Assembly (NCBI GenBank): GCA_002347605.1
Contig: DDXN01000009.1
Location: forward strand, 64,459-114,868
DNA length: 50,410 bases
Direction of reading: 5' to 3'
Source: Candidatus Dojkabacteria bacterium UBA2259
Lineage (GTDB): Bacteria; Patescibacteriota; Dojkabacteria; SC72
The notes under the pieces: generated by a model
What the model was told of the DNA's origin: nothing
Seen by the model: the letters and a program-made list of their open reading frames with translations, nothing else
The model's database searches: none
Shown here: positions 1 to 9,255 of the stretch, in pieces
Layout: every line of letters starts with the position of its first letter
How positions within the stretch are numbered: the first letter of the stretch is position 1
Position numbers and translations under genes: made by a program

Positions 1-1494
1 ATTTACTTCTATGCAAATGGCTGGAGACTGGGTAATGGGAACGAGCTATTTATCAAAACAGGTGTATTAACTGTAGAATCAAATCCTAACTTAGCCAATC
101 TCTACATTGAGGGTAAAGAGAAAGGAAGAACTCCTAAAAGTGTTAGTCTCCCAATTGGAGAGTATGAAATATCAGTGTACAAAAGTGGATATACGCAATG
201 GAAAAAGATGGTAGAAGTTAAAGAACAGAAATCAACACCTGTATTTCCATGGTTAATTAAAGAAGATATTAAGAAGGAAGAGCTCTTCTCACTACAAGGT
301 AAGAGATATATAAATAGCTGGATAAGTGAATATGATACTCATATCTACTTTCTCGTAAATGAGTATATACCTGAAAGCCTAGTATATAGATACTCACTAT
401 ACCGATTTGATACCAATACAGCTTTCTGGAATATAGGTTCTAACCCTAGAATTGTTCTAACTTTTGACCTATTAACCCAGCCAAGTGTTGAAATCTTACT
501 CTCACCCAACGGTCTTTTGGGAATATTAACCATTGTTGATACACAATATACCAATTACTATCTACTTGATTCAACAAAAAGCTCAACTCTCGAAACACTC
601 TTAGAATTAGATCTTTCAATCTTTTCTTCATATCAAATGAGTTGGTCTAAAAACAACCAATATCTCATGTTTGAATCAAATGAGGATTTAATCTCTTTTG
701 ATATTACAAAACAAACAAGATATCTACTCCTTAAAAAATTCCCAGACAAAAAATTCCTATGGAATACTGATGAACAGGGATTCTTTTACAAAATAGAAGA
801 AAACTTTGAAAACACGACTGATACTGTCTATGCCTATACCCTAATTCAAGAACAAATGGATGGTTCATCTCCAAAGACACTCGTTTCAGACCTTTTCTTC
901 CAGAAGAACCAAGATTACATATTAAGATATATACAAGATACTGGTAGTGGCAAGTATGCCCCCTTTACAAACTCTACTGTAAGTACTAAAAGCGTTGGGG
1001 AAATAAAAGATTTTGTCGTTAACCAGGATGCCAAGGGAATATATATCGGAACTAATATTTCCTCTTACTGGTATAACATTGGAACAGGAAAGTACCACTT
1101 AATATCACCCTACCTTTCAAAATTAATTCAATTCTCTCCAGATGATAGTAAATTAATATTCAAAGACTCTCAAGGATACAGTGTATTTACATTTCTTAAA
1201 GATGAAAGCGATCATACTGTAGAGATAGGAGCTAAACAAATCAAAGGGTTAGGAATAGATACTGTAGATGTTAACTGGCTATACAACTCACTTAATGTTT
1301 GGTATATAAAGGAAAAAAGTATGTATATAGCTGATATCAACGGAGATAATGAGAGTAAGATACTGGATTACACAGACAGAAATCTATCACAAACAATAAC
1401 CCTCTCAGACCAAAAGGTTGTAACTCTCTCCCTTGGAGAAGAAGTTGAGACGGGAGTAAGAGATATAACTATCAACTCCTTCACTATACATTAA
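1..1494 (+). CDS. PEGA-domain protein with C-terminal propeller-like region (5' end outside window)
   Basis: The frame is open from base 1, so the true start lies upstream; 497 codons are visible. The first residues (FYANGWRL) look like the stretch just after an N-terminal membrane anchor. A PEGA domain follows at about residues 20-80, with the pattern TGVLTVESNP, LYIEGKEKGRTP, LPIGEYEISV and KSGY. PEGA domains are small beta domains found on envelope proteins. The remaining 400 residues are beta-rich with repeating blocks such as WSKNNQYLMFES and FSPDDSKLIFKDSQG, like TolB/WD-type propeller blades. It is probably a membrane-anchored, outward-facing protein; substrate or partner is unknown. 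It converges on the glycosyltransferase gene and overlaps its end by 11 bp. Confidence 0.8.
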   Translation: MYFYANGWRLGNGNELFIKTGVLTVESNPNLANLYIEGKEKGRTPKSVSLPIGEYEISVYKSGYTQWKKMVEVKEQKSTPVFPWLIKEDIKKEELFSLQGKRYINSWISEYDTHIYFLVNEYIPESLVYRYSLYRFDTNTAFWNIGSNPRIVLTFDLLTQPSVEILLSPNGLLGILTIVDTQYTNYYLLDSTKSSTLETLLELDLSIFSSYQMSWSKNNQYLMFESNEDLISFDITKQTRYLLLKKFPDKKFLWNTDEQGFFYKIEENFENTTDTVYAYTLIQEQMDGSSPKTLVSDLFFQKNQDYILRYIQDTGSGKYAPFTNSTVSTKSVGEIKDFVVNQDAKGIYIGTNISSYWYNIGTGKYHLISPYLSKLIQFSPDDSKLIFKDSQGYSVFTFLKDESDHTVEIGAKQIKGLGIDTVDVNWLYNSLNVWYIKEKSMYIADINGDNESKILDYTDRNLSQTITLSDQKVVTLSLGEEVETGVRDITINSFTIH

Positions 1495-3100
1495 TCTTGC
1501 TCTTTTTCATCCGTGTTTTCTCAGTAGCATAGAAGTTTTTCTTAAAACCCCTACCTAACATCATTTCTGTATGTGCTTGAAGGTATGGAATAAACCCAAA
1601 ACTTAACATCTGAACAGCTATTAATACAATCTCTCCAAAGTCTAAAAGATGTCTCCACCAAGGCCAATTCTTTGGTATTGGGATTAATTTCCTTCTGTAA
1701 TATATCAAAAAACCATTACATACAACCAACAGACTAAGTAAAAAACTCATAGCAGTAGGAAGATTGTATGCAGCAGAGCTATAAGCATAATTTTTGCTAA
1801 ATACACCTAACAGATCTAAACCAACAGTCATGAGATATACAACAGTAAAGAAAAGAATATAGTTTTTAACCATAGAAAAGACCATATGGAACTTCCAGTT
1901 AAGAGGAATATCCTTTGAATATATTAAAGCCGCTAGTGTTGTTGGAAATATGATAATCCCCCAACCCCATCTGTGTTGCTGTTTGTAAAATGATTTGTAT
2001 GATTTAACTATAGTCTCATTCTCTACAGCATCACTATCACTTGGTAAATACACCTCCTCTCCCTTAAACTCCCCTTTGTATCTCACTACTGCATTCCAAA
2101 AGAAGGTTGTATCATCTATACCCAGCTGTGGATCCCAGTAATATACCTCTTTTAGAGTATTTAAATTAACGACATAGGAAGAGAAAGAGGCTTTTGAACT
2201 AAATACACTATTTGAGAAGGGTATCATCTCATACTTTTCGGTTGTCCAATTATGCAGTGTAACAAGAGTAAGCATAGTAGATTGGACTCTAATTAAAACA
2301 GGTACTCTCCATATATTGTTGTTTAATGTGTATACAGCACTGGTATAGTATTTCTGATCTGGTAAATCTACTGTTAAATACTTGTAAGTAACAGCCGATA
2401 GATATTTTGGATGTGGCCTTAAATCACAATCGCATGTAACTAAAAGATAGTTGTGAATATCTTTTCCCTCCCTTTCTAACTTCTGAACATAATTTCTCAT
2501 TGCCCAGTTAATGTTTGCACCCTTTACACCCGCAGCCTCTCCCTCAATACTAGATGGATGTATATAGTACTCCATACTTGCGAATTGATCTCCATACTTC
2601 TTTTGTAAGATATTAAAACTTGGAATTTGAATATCTTTTGCAGTTTTCTCCTCCATTGCAACAATAACATGAATCTTTTTTGCTCCAACATCACTTTTAC
2701 TCCAAGCTTCAAAGGATGGCTCTAATACATCCAAAGCCTCTTTGTAAACTGGACAGAGATATATATACTCTATTTCATCAAACCTTTGAGAGTTCTCTTC
2801 CCTACATTTAGATATGAAATCGGTACTCATATCTCTTTTCATTCTTTTCACACCTAGTGCTACACCTACAACAAACTTAATGCCTCTGTACACCCAATAT
2901 ATTATGAGATATGAAATATACAAAACAAAAATCTTTTCCCACCCAAAAATTGCACATATAACTGGAGATAATACAAAAAACCATATCATACTACCAGGAA
3001 TCATTTCTAATACCCTCCTTAACCACTTGGGAGTTTGAAGAGGATACCCATCTTTCCTGTCTGGGGGTTTAAGCTGATCAACTGTTAACCTTTCTTCCAT
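1484..3100 (-). CDS. Membrane glycosyltransferase, family 2-like
   Basis: This 538-aa protein has two hydrophobic segments near residues 35-75, a cytoplasmic GT-A-like domain, and about four membrane segments after residue 385. The nucleotide-sugar site is suggested by CDCDLRPHP (DxD type) near residue 224. The family-typical QQHRWGWG (Q/RxxRW) lies near residue 373, just before the C-terminal membrane bundle. This architecture is that of processive or polyprenyl-linked GT2 enzymes of the cellulose-synthase/chitin-synthase type. It probably builds a cell-surface polysaccharide or glycosylates lipid carriers; the sugar cannot be read from sequence. The gene stands alone on this strand, downstream of tRNA-Arg(CCT) by 29 bp, and may be co-transcribed with it. 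Its stop codon overlaps the convergent PEGA gene. Confidence 0.85.
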   Translation of the reverse strand: MEERLTVDQLKPPDRKDGYPLQTPKWLRRVLEMIPGSMIWFFVLSPVICAIFGWEKIFVLYISYLIIYWVYRGIKFVVGVALGVKRMKRDMSTDFISKCREENSQRFDEIEYIYLCPVYKEALDVLEPSFEAWSKSDVGAKKIHVIVAMEEKTAKDIQIPSFNILQKKYGDQFASMEYYIHPSSIEGEAAGVKGANINWAMRNYVQKLEREGKDIHNYLLVTCDCDLRPHPKYLSAVTYKYLTVDLPDQKYYTSAVYTLNNNIWRVPVLIRVQSTMLTLVTLHNWTTEKYEMIPFSNSVFSSKASFSSYVVNLNTLKEVYYWDPQLGIDDTTFFWNAVVRYKGEFKGEEVYLPSDSDAVENETIVKSYKSFYKQQHRWGWGIIIFPTTLAALIYSKDIPLNWKFHMVFSMVKNYILFFTVVYLMTVGLDLLGVFSKNYAYSSAAYNLPTAMSFLLSLLVVCNGFLIYYRRKLIPIPKNWPWWRHLLDFGEIVLIAVQMLSFGFIPYLQAHTEMMLGRGFKKNFYATEKTRMKKSKINV

Positions 3101-3129
3101 ACAAAAGTATATTATGAAATAGTTATGAA

Positions 3130-3205
3130 TGCACCCGACCGGAGTCGAACCAGCAACCTACGCGTTAGGAGTGCGTTGCTCTATCCAATATTGAGCTACG
3201 GGTGC
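3130..3205 (-). tRNA. tRNA-Arg (anticodon CCT)
   Basis: A full cloverleaf reads on the minus strand: acceptor GCACCCG/CGGGTGC, D stem GCTC/GAGC, anticodon loop CTCCTAA giving anticodon CCT (codon AGG), T loop TTCGACT, discriminator A. No CCA is encoded. The pair closing the anticodon loop (31-39) is an A-C mismatch. It diverges from uvrA. Confidence 0.92.
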
Positions 3206-3215
3206 AATACCCCCA

Positions 3216-3224
3216 ATTATACCA
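3216..3224 (-). promoter_or_regulatory. Extended -10 promoter of tRNA-Arg(CCT)
   Basis: The minus strand reads TGGTATAAT, a perfect TGnTATAAT extended -10 box, placed 10 nt before the mature tRNA 5' end. I see no -35 box at normal spacing. Confidence 0.6.
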
Positions 3225-3274
3225 TTTAATACTGTAAAAACGAGTATATATGTCCACTCAATTTAGTATATTCA

Positions 3275-3283
3275 TGATATAAT
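3275..3283 (+). promoter_or_regulatory. Extended -10 promoter of uvrA
   Basis: The sequence TGATATAAT matches TGnTATAAT and ends 10 nt before the ATG at 3294. Transcription would begin near 3290, so the mRNA would have almost no leader. The upstream ATG at 3282 lies inside the -10 box and is unlikely to be the start. There is no recognisable -35. Confidence 0.55.
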
Positions 3284-3293
3284 GAGGATTGCT

Positions 3294-6161
3294 ATGAACA
3301 AAGAATTCATCCAAATAAAGGGTGCAAAAGAGCATAATCTTAAAAACATCTCTCTAGAGATACCAAAAAACAAACTTGTTGTTTTTACAGGAGTCTCTGG
3401 AAGTGGGAAATCCTCTTTAGCCTTTGATACCCTCTACGCAGAGGGACAAAGAAGGTATGTAGAGTCTCTCTCATCATATGCAAGACAGTTTCTAGGACTC
3501 ATGCATAAACCAGATGTAGACTCCATCACGGGTCTTTCACCTGCCATATCAATAGACCAAAAAACAACTAGTACAAACCCTAGATCTACAGTAGGAACAA
3601 TAACAGAAATATATGGATATCTCAGGCTTCTATTCGGACATATTGGACAAGCATACTGTCCACAATGTGGAGGAAAAATTACTCAACAAAGCGTTCAACA
3701 GATATATACACAGATTTTGAGTTTAGTAAAAAAAGAAAAAGACAATTTCCAAATACTCTCTCCATTAGTAAAAAACAGAAAAGGACAGTACTCTGCCCTA
3801 CTCTCAAAACTACACGCAAAAGGCTTCTCAAGAGTAATTATTGATGGCAATACATATCATCTGGATGATATTGATGATCTTGTAATGGATTCAGATGTTA
3901 AACACAGCATAGACTTAATAATAGATAGAATAACATTTACAATGCTTGAAGATGAGAAAGAGGGATTTAAAAAAAGAGTAATAGACTCAATAGAATTAGC
4001 AATATCTCTTTCTGATGGAGAGCTAAAAGTGATAATCAACAAAAAAGAGTATTTCTTTTCAGAGAAAAATACCTGCTTTAACTGTCAAATATCATATCCA
4101 AAGATAACACCAGCATCATTTTCATTTAACGCACCAGAAGGAGCATGCCCAAAATGCTCTGGACTTGGAATCATAAATGAAATAGATATATCAAAAACAT
4201 ATAACCCTACTCTAACAATTAAAGAAGGAGGAATTTTCCCTTGGGGAAACAGGACAACCAAAGATTCATGGACTACTAGATTACTCCAACAGGTTGCTAA
4301 AACACACAACTTTGATTTACAAACCCCAATTGGAAAGTACCCAAAAGAGATCTTTGATCTAATATTTTTTGGTACAAGTAGTAAAAAATATTACAAAATA
4401 CAGTATACAAACCGCTTTGGGAAAGAAAGAATCTATGATGTACAGTATGAAGGCGTTGTAAAAGAGTTAGAAAGGCTGTATCACGAAACTAATTCCGATT
4501 TTAAAAAAATGGATATAGAGAGATATATGATTGAACATATTTGTGACAGCTGTAATGGAAACAGATTAAAACCCTCCTCTTTGTCCGTAAAAGTTGGTAA
4601 ATACAATATTATTGAAATGAGTAATCTACCAATTGACACTCTAAAAACCTATCTTGCAAATCTAGCTCTTGGGGGAAACAGTAAGGAAATTGCAAAACCC
4701 ATTATTAAAGAAATAAATAGTAGATTACAATTCCTAGTTAATGTAGGACTCAATTACATTACTCTTTCAAGAAAAGCTAACACCCTTTCAGGTGGTGAAT
4801 CCCAAAGAATAAGGTTAGCATCTCAAATAGGCACAGGTTTAACGGGCGTACTCTACGTCCTTGATGAACCCTCCATAGGTCTTCATCCAAAAGATATAGA
4901 TAAATTACTACTCTCAATTGAATCACTTCGAGATACTGGAAATAGCATAGTTATTGTAGAACATGATGAGGAAACAATGCAAAGAGCTGATTGGATTGTA
5001 GATATTGGACCTTTTGCTGGAGAGCATGGTGGAGAAATTGTTGCTCAAGGAAGAATGAAAGATATCCTAGAATCTAATTCCTTAACAGCAAAATATTTAA
5101 AAAAAGAGATACAAGTAGGCCAAAATATCAATTTAGATCTTAACCTTAATGTTGCAGAGAACAAAAAAATAACAGTATTGGGTGTTAAAACAAACAATTT
5201 AAAAAATATCACATTAAACATCCCATTAAATACTTTAACCTGTATTACTGGTGTCTCTGGAAGTGGTAAGTCATCGTTAATTAATGATACCTTGTACCCA
5301 GCATTAATGAATAAAAAAATGCATGGAAAGCAGATTGAAGGTATATATGATGATATCCTCGGATTAGAAAATATTGACAAAGTTATAGGGATTGACCAAA
5401 GACCAATAGGAAAGACTCCTAGATCTAATCCTGCTACATACACAGGTATATTTACATACATTAGAGAGCTTTTTGCACAAACCCAAGAGGCTCGGGCAAG
5501 AGGATACAAAAGTGGAAGGTTTAGTTTTAATGTAAAAGGTGGAAGATGTGAAAAATGCAAAGGAGATGGAGAGATAAAAGTTGAGATGCAATTTTTACCA
5601 GATATGTATATTACCTGTGATGAGTGTGGAGGTAAAAGATACAATGATGAGGCGTTAAGTATAGACTATAAGGGTAAGAATATTGCAGATGTATTAAATA
5701 TGACTGTTGAACAAGCCCTATCTACATTTAAAAATATCCCATCTCTAAAAAATAAATTGGAAATACTACAGGAAGTTGGATTAGGATATATTAAACTAGG
5801 TCAATCCGCTCTTACACTCTCTGGGGGTGAATCACAGAGAGTAAAACTGGCAAAGGAGCTTTCAAAGCAAACTAGAGGTCATACAATATATATTCTTGAC
5901 GAACCTACTACGGGCTTACACTTCTATGATATAGATAAGTTGCTTACCTTACTTAAGAAGTTAGTAACTAAAGGTAATACCGTGGTCGTAATTGAACATA
6001 ATTTGGATGTTGTAAAATTCGCTGACTGGATTATTGACTTAGGTCCACAGGGGGGAGACAAAGGAGGAGAGATAGTTGCCCAAGGCTCTGTGCAAGACAT
6101 TGTAAAAAATTCTAAAAGCTACACAGGCCAGTGGCTAAAAAAGAAATTGGAAAAAAATTAG
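3294..6161 (+). CDS. uvrA: Excinuclease ABC subunit A
   Basis: UvrA is the damage-recognition ATPase of nucleotide excision repair and loads UvrB onto DNA lesions. The protein has two ABC modules. The first has Walker A GVSGSGKSS near residue 33, an inserted zinc finger (CFNC...CPKC) and the signature LSGGESQRIRLA with Walker B VLDEPS. The second has GVSGSGKSS near residue 655, a second zinc finger (CEKCKGDG...CDECGG) and LSGGESQRVKLA with ILDEPT. The length (955 aa) is normal. I chose ATG 3294 over ATG 3282 because a GAGGA sequence sits 6 nt before it and the upstream ATG overlaps the -10 box. uvrB and uvrC are not in the window. Confidence 0.97.
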   Translation: MNKEFIQIKGAKEHNLKNISLEIPKNKLVVFTGVSGSGKSSLAFDTLYAEGQRRYVESLSSYARQFLGLMHKPDVDSITGLSPAISIDQKTTSTNPRSTVGTITEIYGYLRLLFGHIGQAYCPQCGGKITQQSVQQIYTQILSLVKKEKDNFQILSPLVKNRKGQYSALLSKLHAKGFSRVIIDGNTYHLDDIDDLVMDSDVKHSIDLIIDRITFTMLEDEKEGFKKRVIDSIELAISLSDGELKVIINKKEYFFSEKNTCFNCQISYPKITPASFSFNAPEGACPKCSGLGIINEIDISKTYNPTLTIKEGGIFPWGNRTTKDSWTTRLLQQVAKTHNFDLQTPIGKYPKEIFDLIFFGTSSKKYYKIQYTNRFGKERIYDVQYEGVVKELERLYHETNSDFKKMDIERYMIEHICDSCNGNRLKPSSLSVKVGKYNIIEMSNLPIDTLKTYLANLALGGNSKEIAKPIIKEINSRLQFLVNVGLNYITLSRKANTLSGGESQRIRLASQIGTGLTGVLYVLDEPSIGLHPKDIDKLLLSIESLRDTGNSIVIVEHDEETMQRADWIVDIGPFAGEHGGEIVAQGRMKDILESNSLTAKYLKKEIQVGQNINLDLNLNVAENKKITVLGVKTNNLKNITLNIPLNTLTCITGVSGSGKSSLINDTLYPALMNKKMHGKQIEGIYDDILGLENIDKVIGIDQRPIGKTPRSNPATYTGIFTYIRELFAQTQEARARGYKSGRFSFNVKGGRCEKCKGDGEIKVEMQFLPDMYITCDECGGKRYNDEALSIDYKGKNIADVLNMTVEQALSTFKNIPSLKNKLEILQEVGLGYIKLGQSALTLSGGESQRVKLAKELSKQTRGHTIYILDEPTTGLHFYDIDKLLTLLKKLVTKGNTVVVIEHNLDVVKFADWIIDLGPQGGDKGGEIVAQGSVQDIVKNSKSYTGQWLKKKLEKN

Positions 6162-6374
6162 CCAATCAATCTCCCATAGTGAAACTTCTAATGCCTAAAT
6201 ATTCTGGCAATGTTTGTCTCATTCCAAGAAAGTCGGGTGTAAAATATGTTAACACTTAGGAATATGCAGTAACAATATAATTTTGATAGAAGTGTTCACA
6301 AAATTTCTAAATACAGTTCACTCATTGAGTACAAAGCCCGTTTAACATCACTCTAAATATTTCTAACTGTTTCA

Positions 6375-7841
6375 CTAATATGGAATAGCAAACACCCACT
6401 CTTTGGTACTCTCTTTCTCACAGTAAATACAATTACCCTTTCCTTCGCCAGAAAGGCACCTAGTAGTAGCCTTTGTATCATACTTAATTCCATCTTCACA
6501 CTCCTTACTTCCACACCAATAGGCTTTAAGAAAGCCTTTCTCACCCTTTAACTGTTTTTTGAACTCATCATATGAAGATATGGTATGAGTATTTTTTTGA
6601 AGTATTGTAGAAGATCTTGATAAAAGATTAGACTGTATACTATCTAATAGCATATTTATCTCACTACCTATGCTATTAATACTTATCTCACTCTTTTCGT
6701 TGGTATCTCTTCTAACAATAGTAACTCCATTTCTATCTAAATCCTTCTCCCCTATCTCAACTCTAATAGGAACACCCTTTTTCTCCCACTCATTAAATTT
6801 GTACCCTACTGATTCATACTCTCTGTCGTCAATCTTTACACCCTCAACTATGGCAGAAATTTTACTTTCAATGTCTTTAGCAAACTCTAAAACTTTCTCC
6901 TTACTACTATCCTTGTATATTGGTATGATTACCACTTTTATAGGAGCAATTACAGGAGGTAGAACTAATCCTAAATCATCACTATGAGACATAATTACAG
7001 CACCCATCATTCTTGTACTTACTCCCCAGCTTGTCTGCCAAGCATAATCAACCTTCCCTTCCTTGTCTGTATATTTAATATTAAATACCTTTGCGAAATT
7101 CTGACCTAGGTCATGTGACGTACCAAATTGAAGTGCTTTTCCATCTTGCATTAAAGCTTCGACACCATAAGTATCAACTGCTCCAGCAAATTTCTCGGAT
7201 TCAGACTTCTTACCACCGTATGTTTCAAGTGCCAGTACCTCCTTAGCAAACTGTGTATACATCTTTAATGCTTCTAATACCTGTTTTTCTGACTCCTCAT
7301 GATTACTGTGTACTGTGTGTCCTTCTTGCCACAAAAACTCCGTTGTTCTTAAAAATGGTCTAGTTCTTTTCTCCCATCTAACAATATTAGCCCATTGATT
7401 AATCTTAAGAGGTAAATCTCTCCAAGATGTAATCCATCTTGAGAAGGTATCATACATAATAGTTTCTGATGTAGGTCTAACAATTAATTCCTCCTCTAAT
7501 TTAGCAGAAGGATCAACTACTACACCACTTCCATCTTCTGCCTCTTTCAATCTGTAATGTGTTACTACTGCACACTCTTTAGCAAAACCTTTAACATGAC
7601 TAGCCTCTTTTGAAAAAAACGAAAGAGGTATGAACAGTGGAAAATATGCATTACTAACACCCAACCCCTTTATCCTTCTATCCAACTCTTTTTGTATATT
7701 TTCCCAGATTGCATATCCATAGGGCTTAATAACCATACAACCTCTTACAGACGAGTTCTCTGCTAACTCCGCCCTATCAATGATATCCAAATACCACTGT
7801 GAGTAACTCTGGTTTCTTGGTGTTATTCCTTTGTTTGACAT
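6375..7841 (-). CDS. proS: Prolyl-tRNA synthetase, archaeal/eukaryotic type
   Basis: This class II synthetase charges tRNA-Pro. It is the short (488 aa) archaeal/eukaryote-like form without the bacterial editing insertion. Motif 2 is RWEKRTRPFLRTTEFLWQEG and motif 3 is around WGVSTRMMGAVIMSH. The anticodon-binding domain begins near PIKVVIIPI. A C-terminal zinc-binding domain follows with Cys in WCGSKEC, TTRCL and CIYCE, and the chain ends in Tyr, as is usual for this type. It is the last gene of the receiver-receiver-RuBisCO array, 27 bp after RuBisCO, so probably in the same transcript. A tRNA-Pro(CGG) gene is at 13130-13203. The 213 bp beyond its stop, up to uvrA, contain no gene or clear terminator. 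Confidence 0.95.
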   Translation of the reverse strand: MSNKGITPRNQSYSQWYLDIIDRAELAENSSVRGCMVIKPYGYAIWENIQKELDRRIKGLGVSNAYFPLFIPLSFFSKEASHVKGFAKECAVVTHYRLKEAEDGSGVVVDPSAKLEEELIVRPTSETIMYDTFSRWITSWRDLPLKINQWANIVRWEKRTRPFLRTTEFLWQEGHTVHSNHEESEKQVLEALKMYTQFAKEVLALETYGGKKSESEKFAGAVDTYGVEALMQDGKALQFGTSHDLGQNFAKVFNIKYTDKEGKVDYAWQTSWGVSTRMMGAVIMSHSDDLGLVLPPVIAPIKVVIIPIYKDSSKEKVLEFAKDIESKISAIVEGVKIDDREYESVGYKFNEWEKKGVPIRVEIGEKDLDRNGVTIVRRDTNEKSEISINSIGSEINMLLDSIQSNLLSRSSTILQKNTHTISSYDEFKKQLKGEKGFLKAYWCGSKECEDGIKYDTKATTRCLSGEGKGNCIYCEKESTKEWVFAIPY

Positions 7842-7868
7842 AATGATGTATTTTACACTACTTTAATG

Positions 7869-9239
7869 TTAATAGACAATTCTAGGATCAAATCCCCAGA
7901 AAGAAGAAGCCTTGGCAAGGGCACTATCTGGATTATCAATTATCCACTTTTTAATATTCCCTTTCTCCATTGCAATATCTCTTGCCTGAACCATAGCTTC
8001 TACTCCTGCTTCAATTCCCCAAGGGTGACCTAAAACTCCACCACCAGCCTGAACAATAATATTCTCTCCAAGTTTTGTAATTGAATCACCAATTGTCCCT
8101 GGATGCAAACCACCTGATGCTGTATGCCAAACTCCTTTCATACCATACCAATTCTGACCAAGTGTCATATCACTTTCTGGAGTAATATCAGCTTGCAATG
8201 CCTCCTGTATCAACTTGGGCTCATTGTAATTTTCCATCTTTGTTTTAGGAGCTCCACCATGAAGCGAATCTACGCCCAACAGACGCATGATTTTAGCTAT
8301 AACCACCATTGACATAGAAAAGTCTAGTATCTCCCCTCTATCATGCACTCCAGCCCCTGACTCCCTATCTAGCAGACCATGCATTGCCCTATGAGCATGT
8401 ATAGCTAAACCTGGGTTATGCTTTCTTACAGTCTGAACAGCAGCAAAACCAGTAGTAACTACATCCATCATCATCCATCTACCACCATTTTCTTTAATCA
8501 TATCAGCTCTTTCCAACATAATATCCATATCTGAATGAGTGGTATTACATAAATACATTTTCCTCTTCCCACTCTTTTTCTCAACCTCCCTTTGTACCTC
8601 ATGTACTAGCTTACACCTATCCTCAAACCTATTAAAATACAAACTAGTTAAGTTCTCATCATCCTTAATACCCTGAAACTCACCCTTGGCAGCGGTAAAA
8701 AGTATCTTAGCTAAATACGCCTGCTCTTTTGCACTTCTCCCTATCTTAGGCTTAGGAACAGTACACATTAAAGGACCCCTTTCAATCTGCATAAACTCTC
8801 TTACTCCATTAATACCAAATTGTGGCCCCGCAAAACTCTTTACAATACTTTTTGGGAATCTAACATCGATTAATCTAAATGCCTTAAGCATTTTCATACT
8901 ATCAATATTACCTGCTATCCCTGCAAGTAAACCAGATATATTCCCATCTTCAAAGATTTCTCTCTTGTAAGCAATCTTGAATGTTTTAGTAGCAGGATCT
9001 AAATCATAGGCAACAGCTTTAAGTTTGTCAGCCAACTTAGTACCAGAGTGCTTACCTTCATCAACTTTTGTCCATGTACCAGTAGAGCTTTCAGCAGCAC
9101 AACTTCCTGCAGCATCTTCAAACTTCTCATCGGAAATTCCATCAGCAAGTTCAATATCTAAATACGTAATTAGATACTCCTCATCTGGACTTTTTGGTTT
9201 CCAACCCTTAGGTGCAACATAGTTAAATTGGACAGCCAT
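7869..9239 (-). CDS. RuBisCO large subunit, form III-related
   Basis: This 456-aa protein keeps the direct catalytic set: E50 and TGTW 53-56, N111, the KPK motif (K163, K165), the carbamylation motif IKDDEN (K192, D194, E195), H283-R284 in HAHRAMH, H327, K334, S375-G-G, and GGG at 399-401. Overall wording (VPKPKIG, KDDENLTS.YFNRFE, GNI..MK) is closest to archaeal form III enzymes, which convert ribulose-1,5-bisphosphate from nucleotide breakdown into 3-phosphoglycerate. There are oddities. Loop 6 reads HGGAPKTKMEN instead of the usual HxGT..GK. The segment before the carbamylated Lys is GEFQGIK, lacking the usual Asp. About 12 extra residues lie near 290-305. No phosphoribulokinase, AMP phosphorylase or R15P isomerase gene is in the window. 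It follows the receiver-like genes by 16 bp. Confidence 0.93.
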   Translation of the reverse strand: MAVQFNYVAPKGWKPKSPDEEYLITYLDIELADGISDEKFEDAAGSCAAESSTGTWTKVDEGKHSGTKLADKLKAVAYDLDPATKTFKIAYKREIFEDGNISGLLAGIAGNIDSMKMLKAFRLIDVRFPKSIVKSFAGPQFGINGVREFMQIERGPLMCTVPKPKIGRSAKEQAYLAKILFTAAKGEFQGIKDDENLTSLYFNRFEDRCKLVHEVQREVEKKSGKRKMYLCNTTHSDMDIMLERADMIKENGGRWMMMDVVTTGFAAVQTVRKHNPGLAIHAHRAMHGLLDRESGAGVHDRGEILDFSMSMVVIAKIMRLLGVDSLHGGAPKTKMENYNEPKLIQEALQADITPESDMTLGQNWYGMKGVWHTASGGLHPGTIGDSITKLGENIIVQAGGGVLGHPWGIEAGVEAMVQARDIAMEKGNIKKWIIDNPDSALAKASSFWGFDPRIVY

Positions 9240-9255
9240 GGCAGTAACATTAAAG

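Noticed and set aside
5045..5644. 199-codon ORF antisense to uvrA
   Set aside because: It lies entirely within the conserved second ABC module of uvrA on the other strand; no family features.
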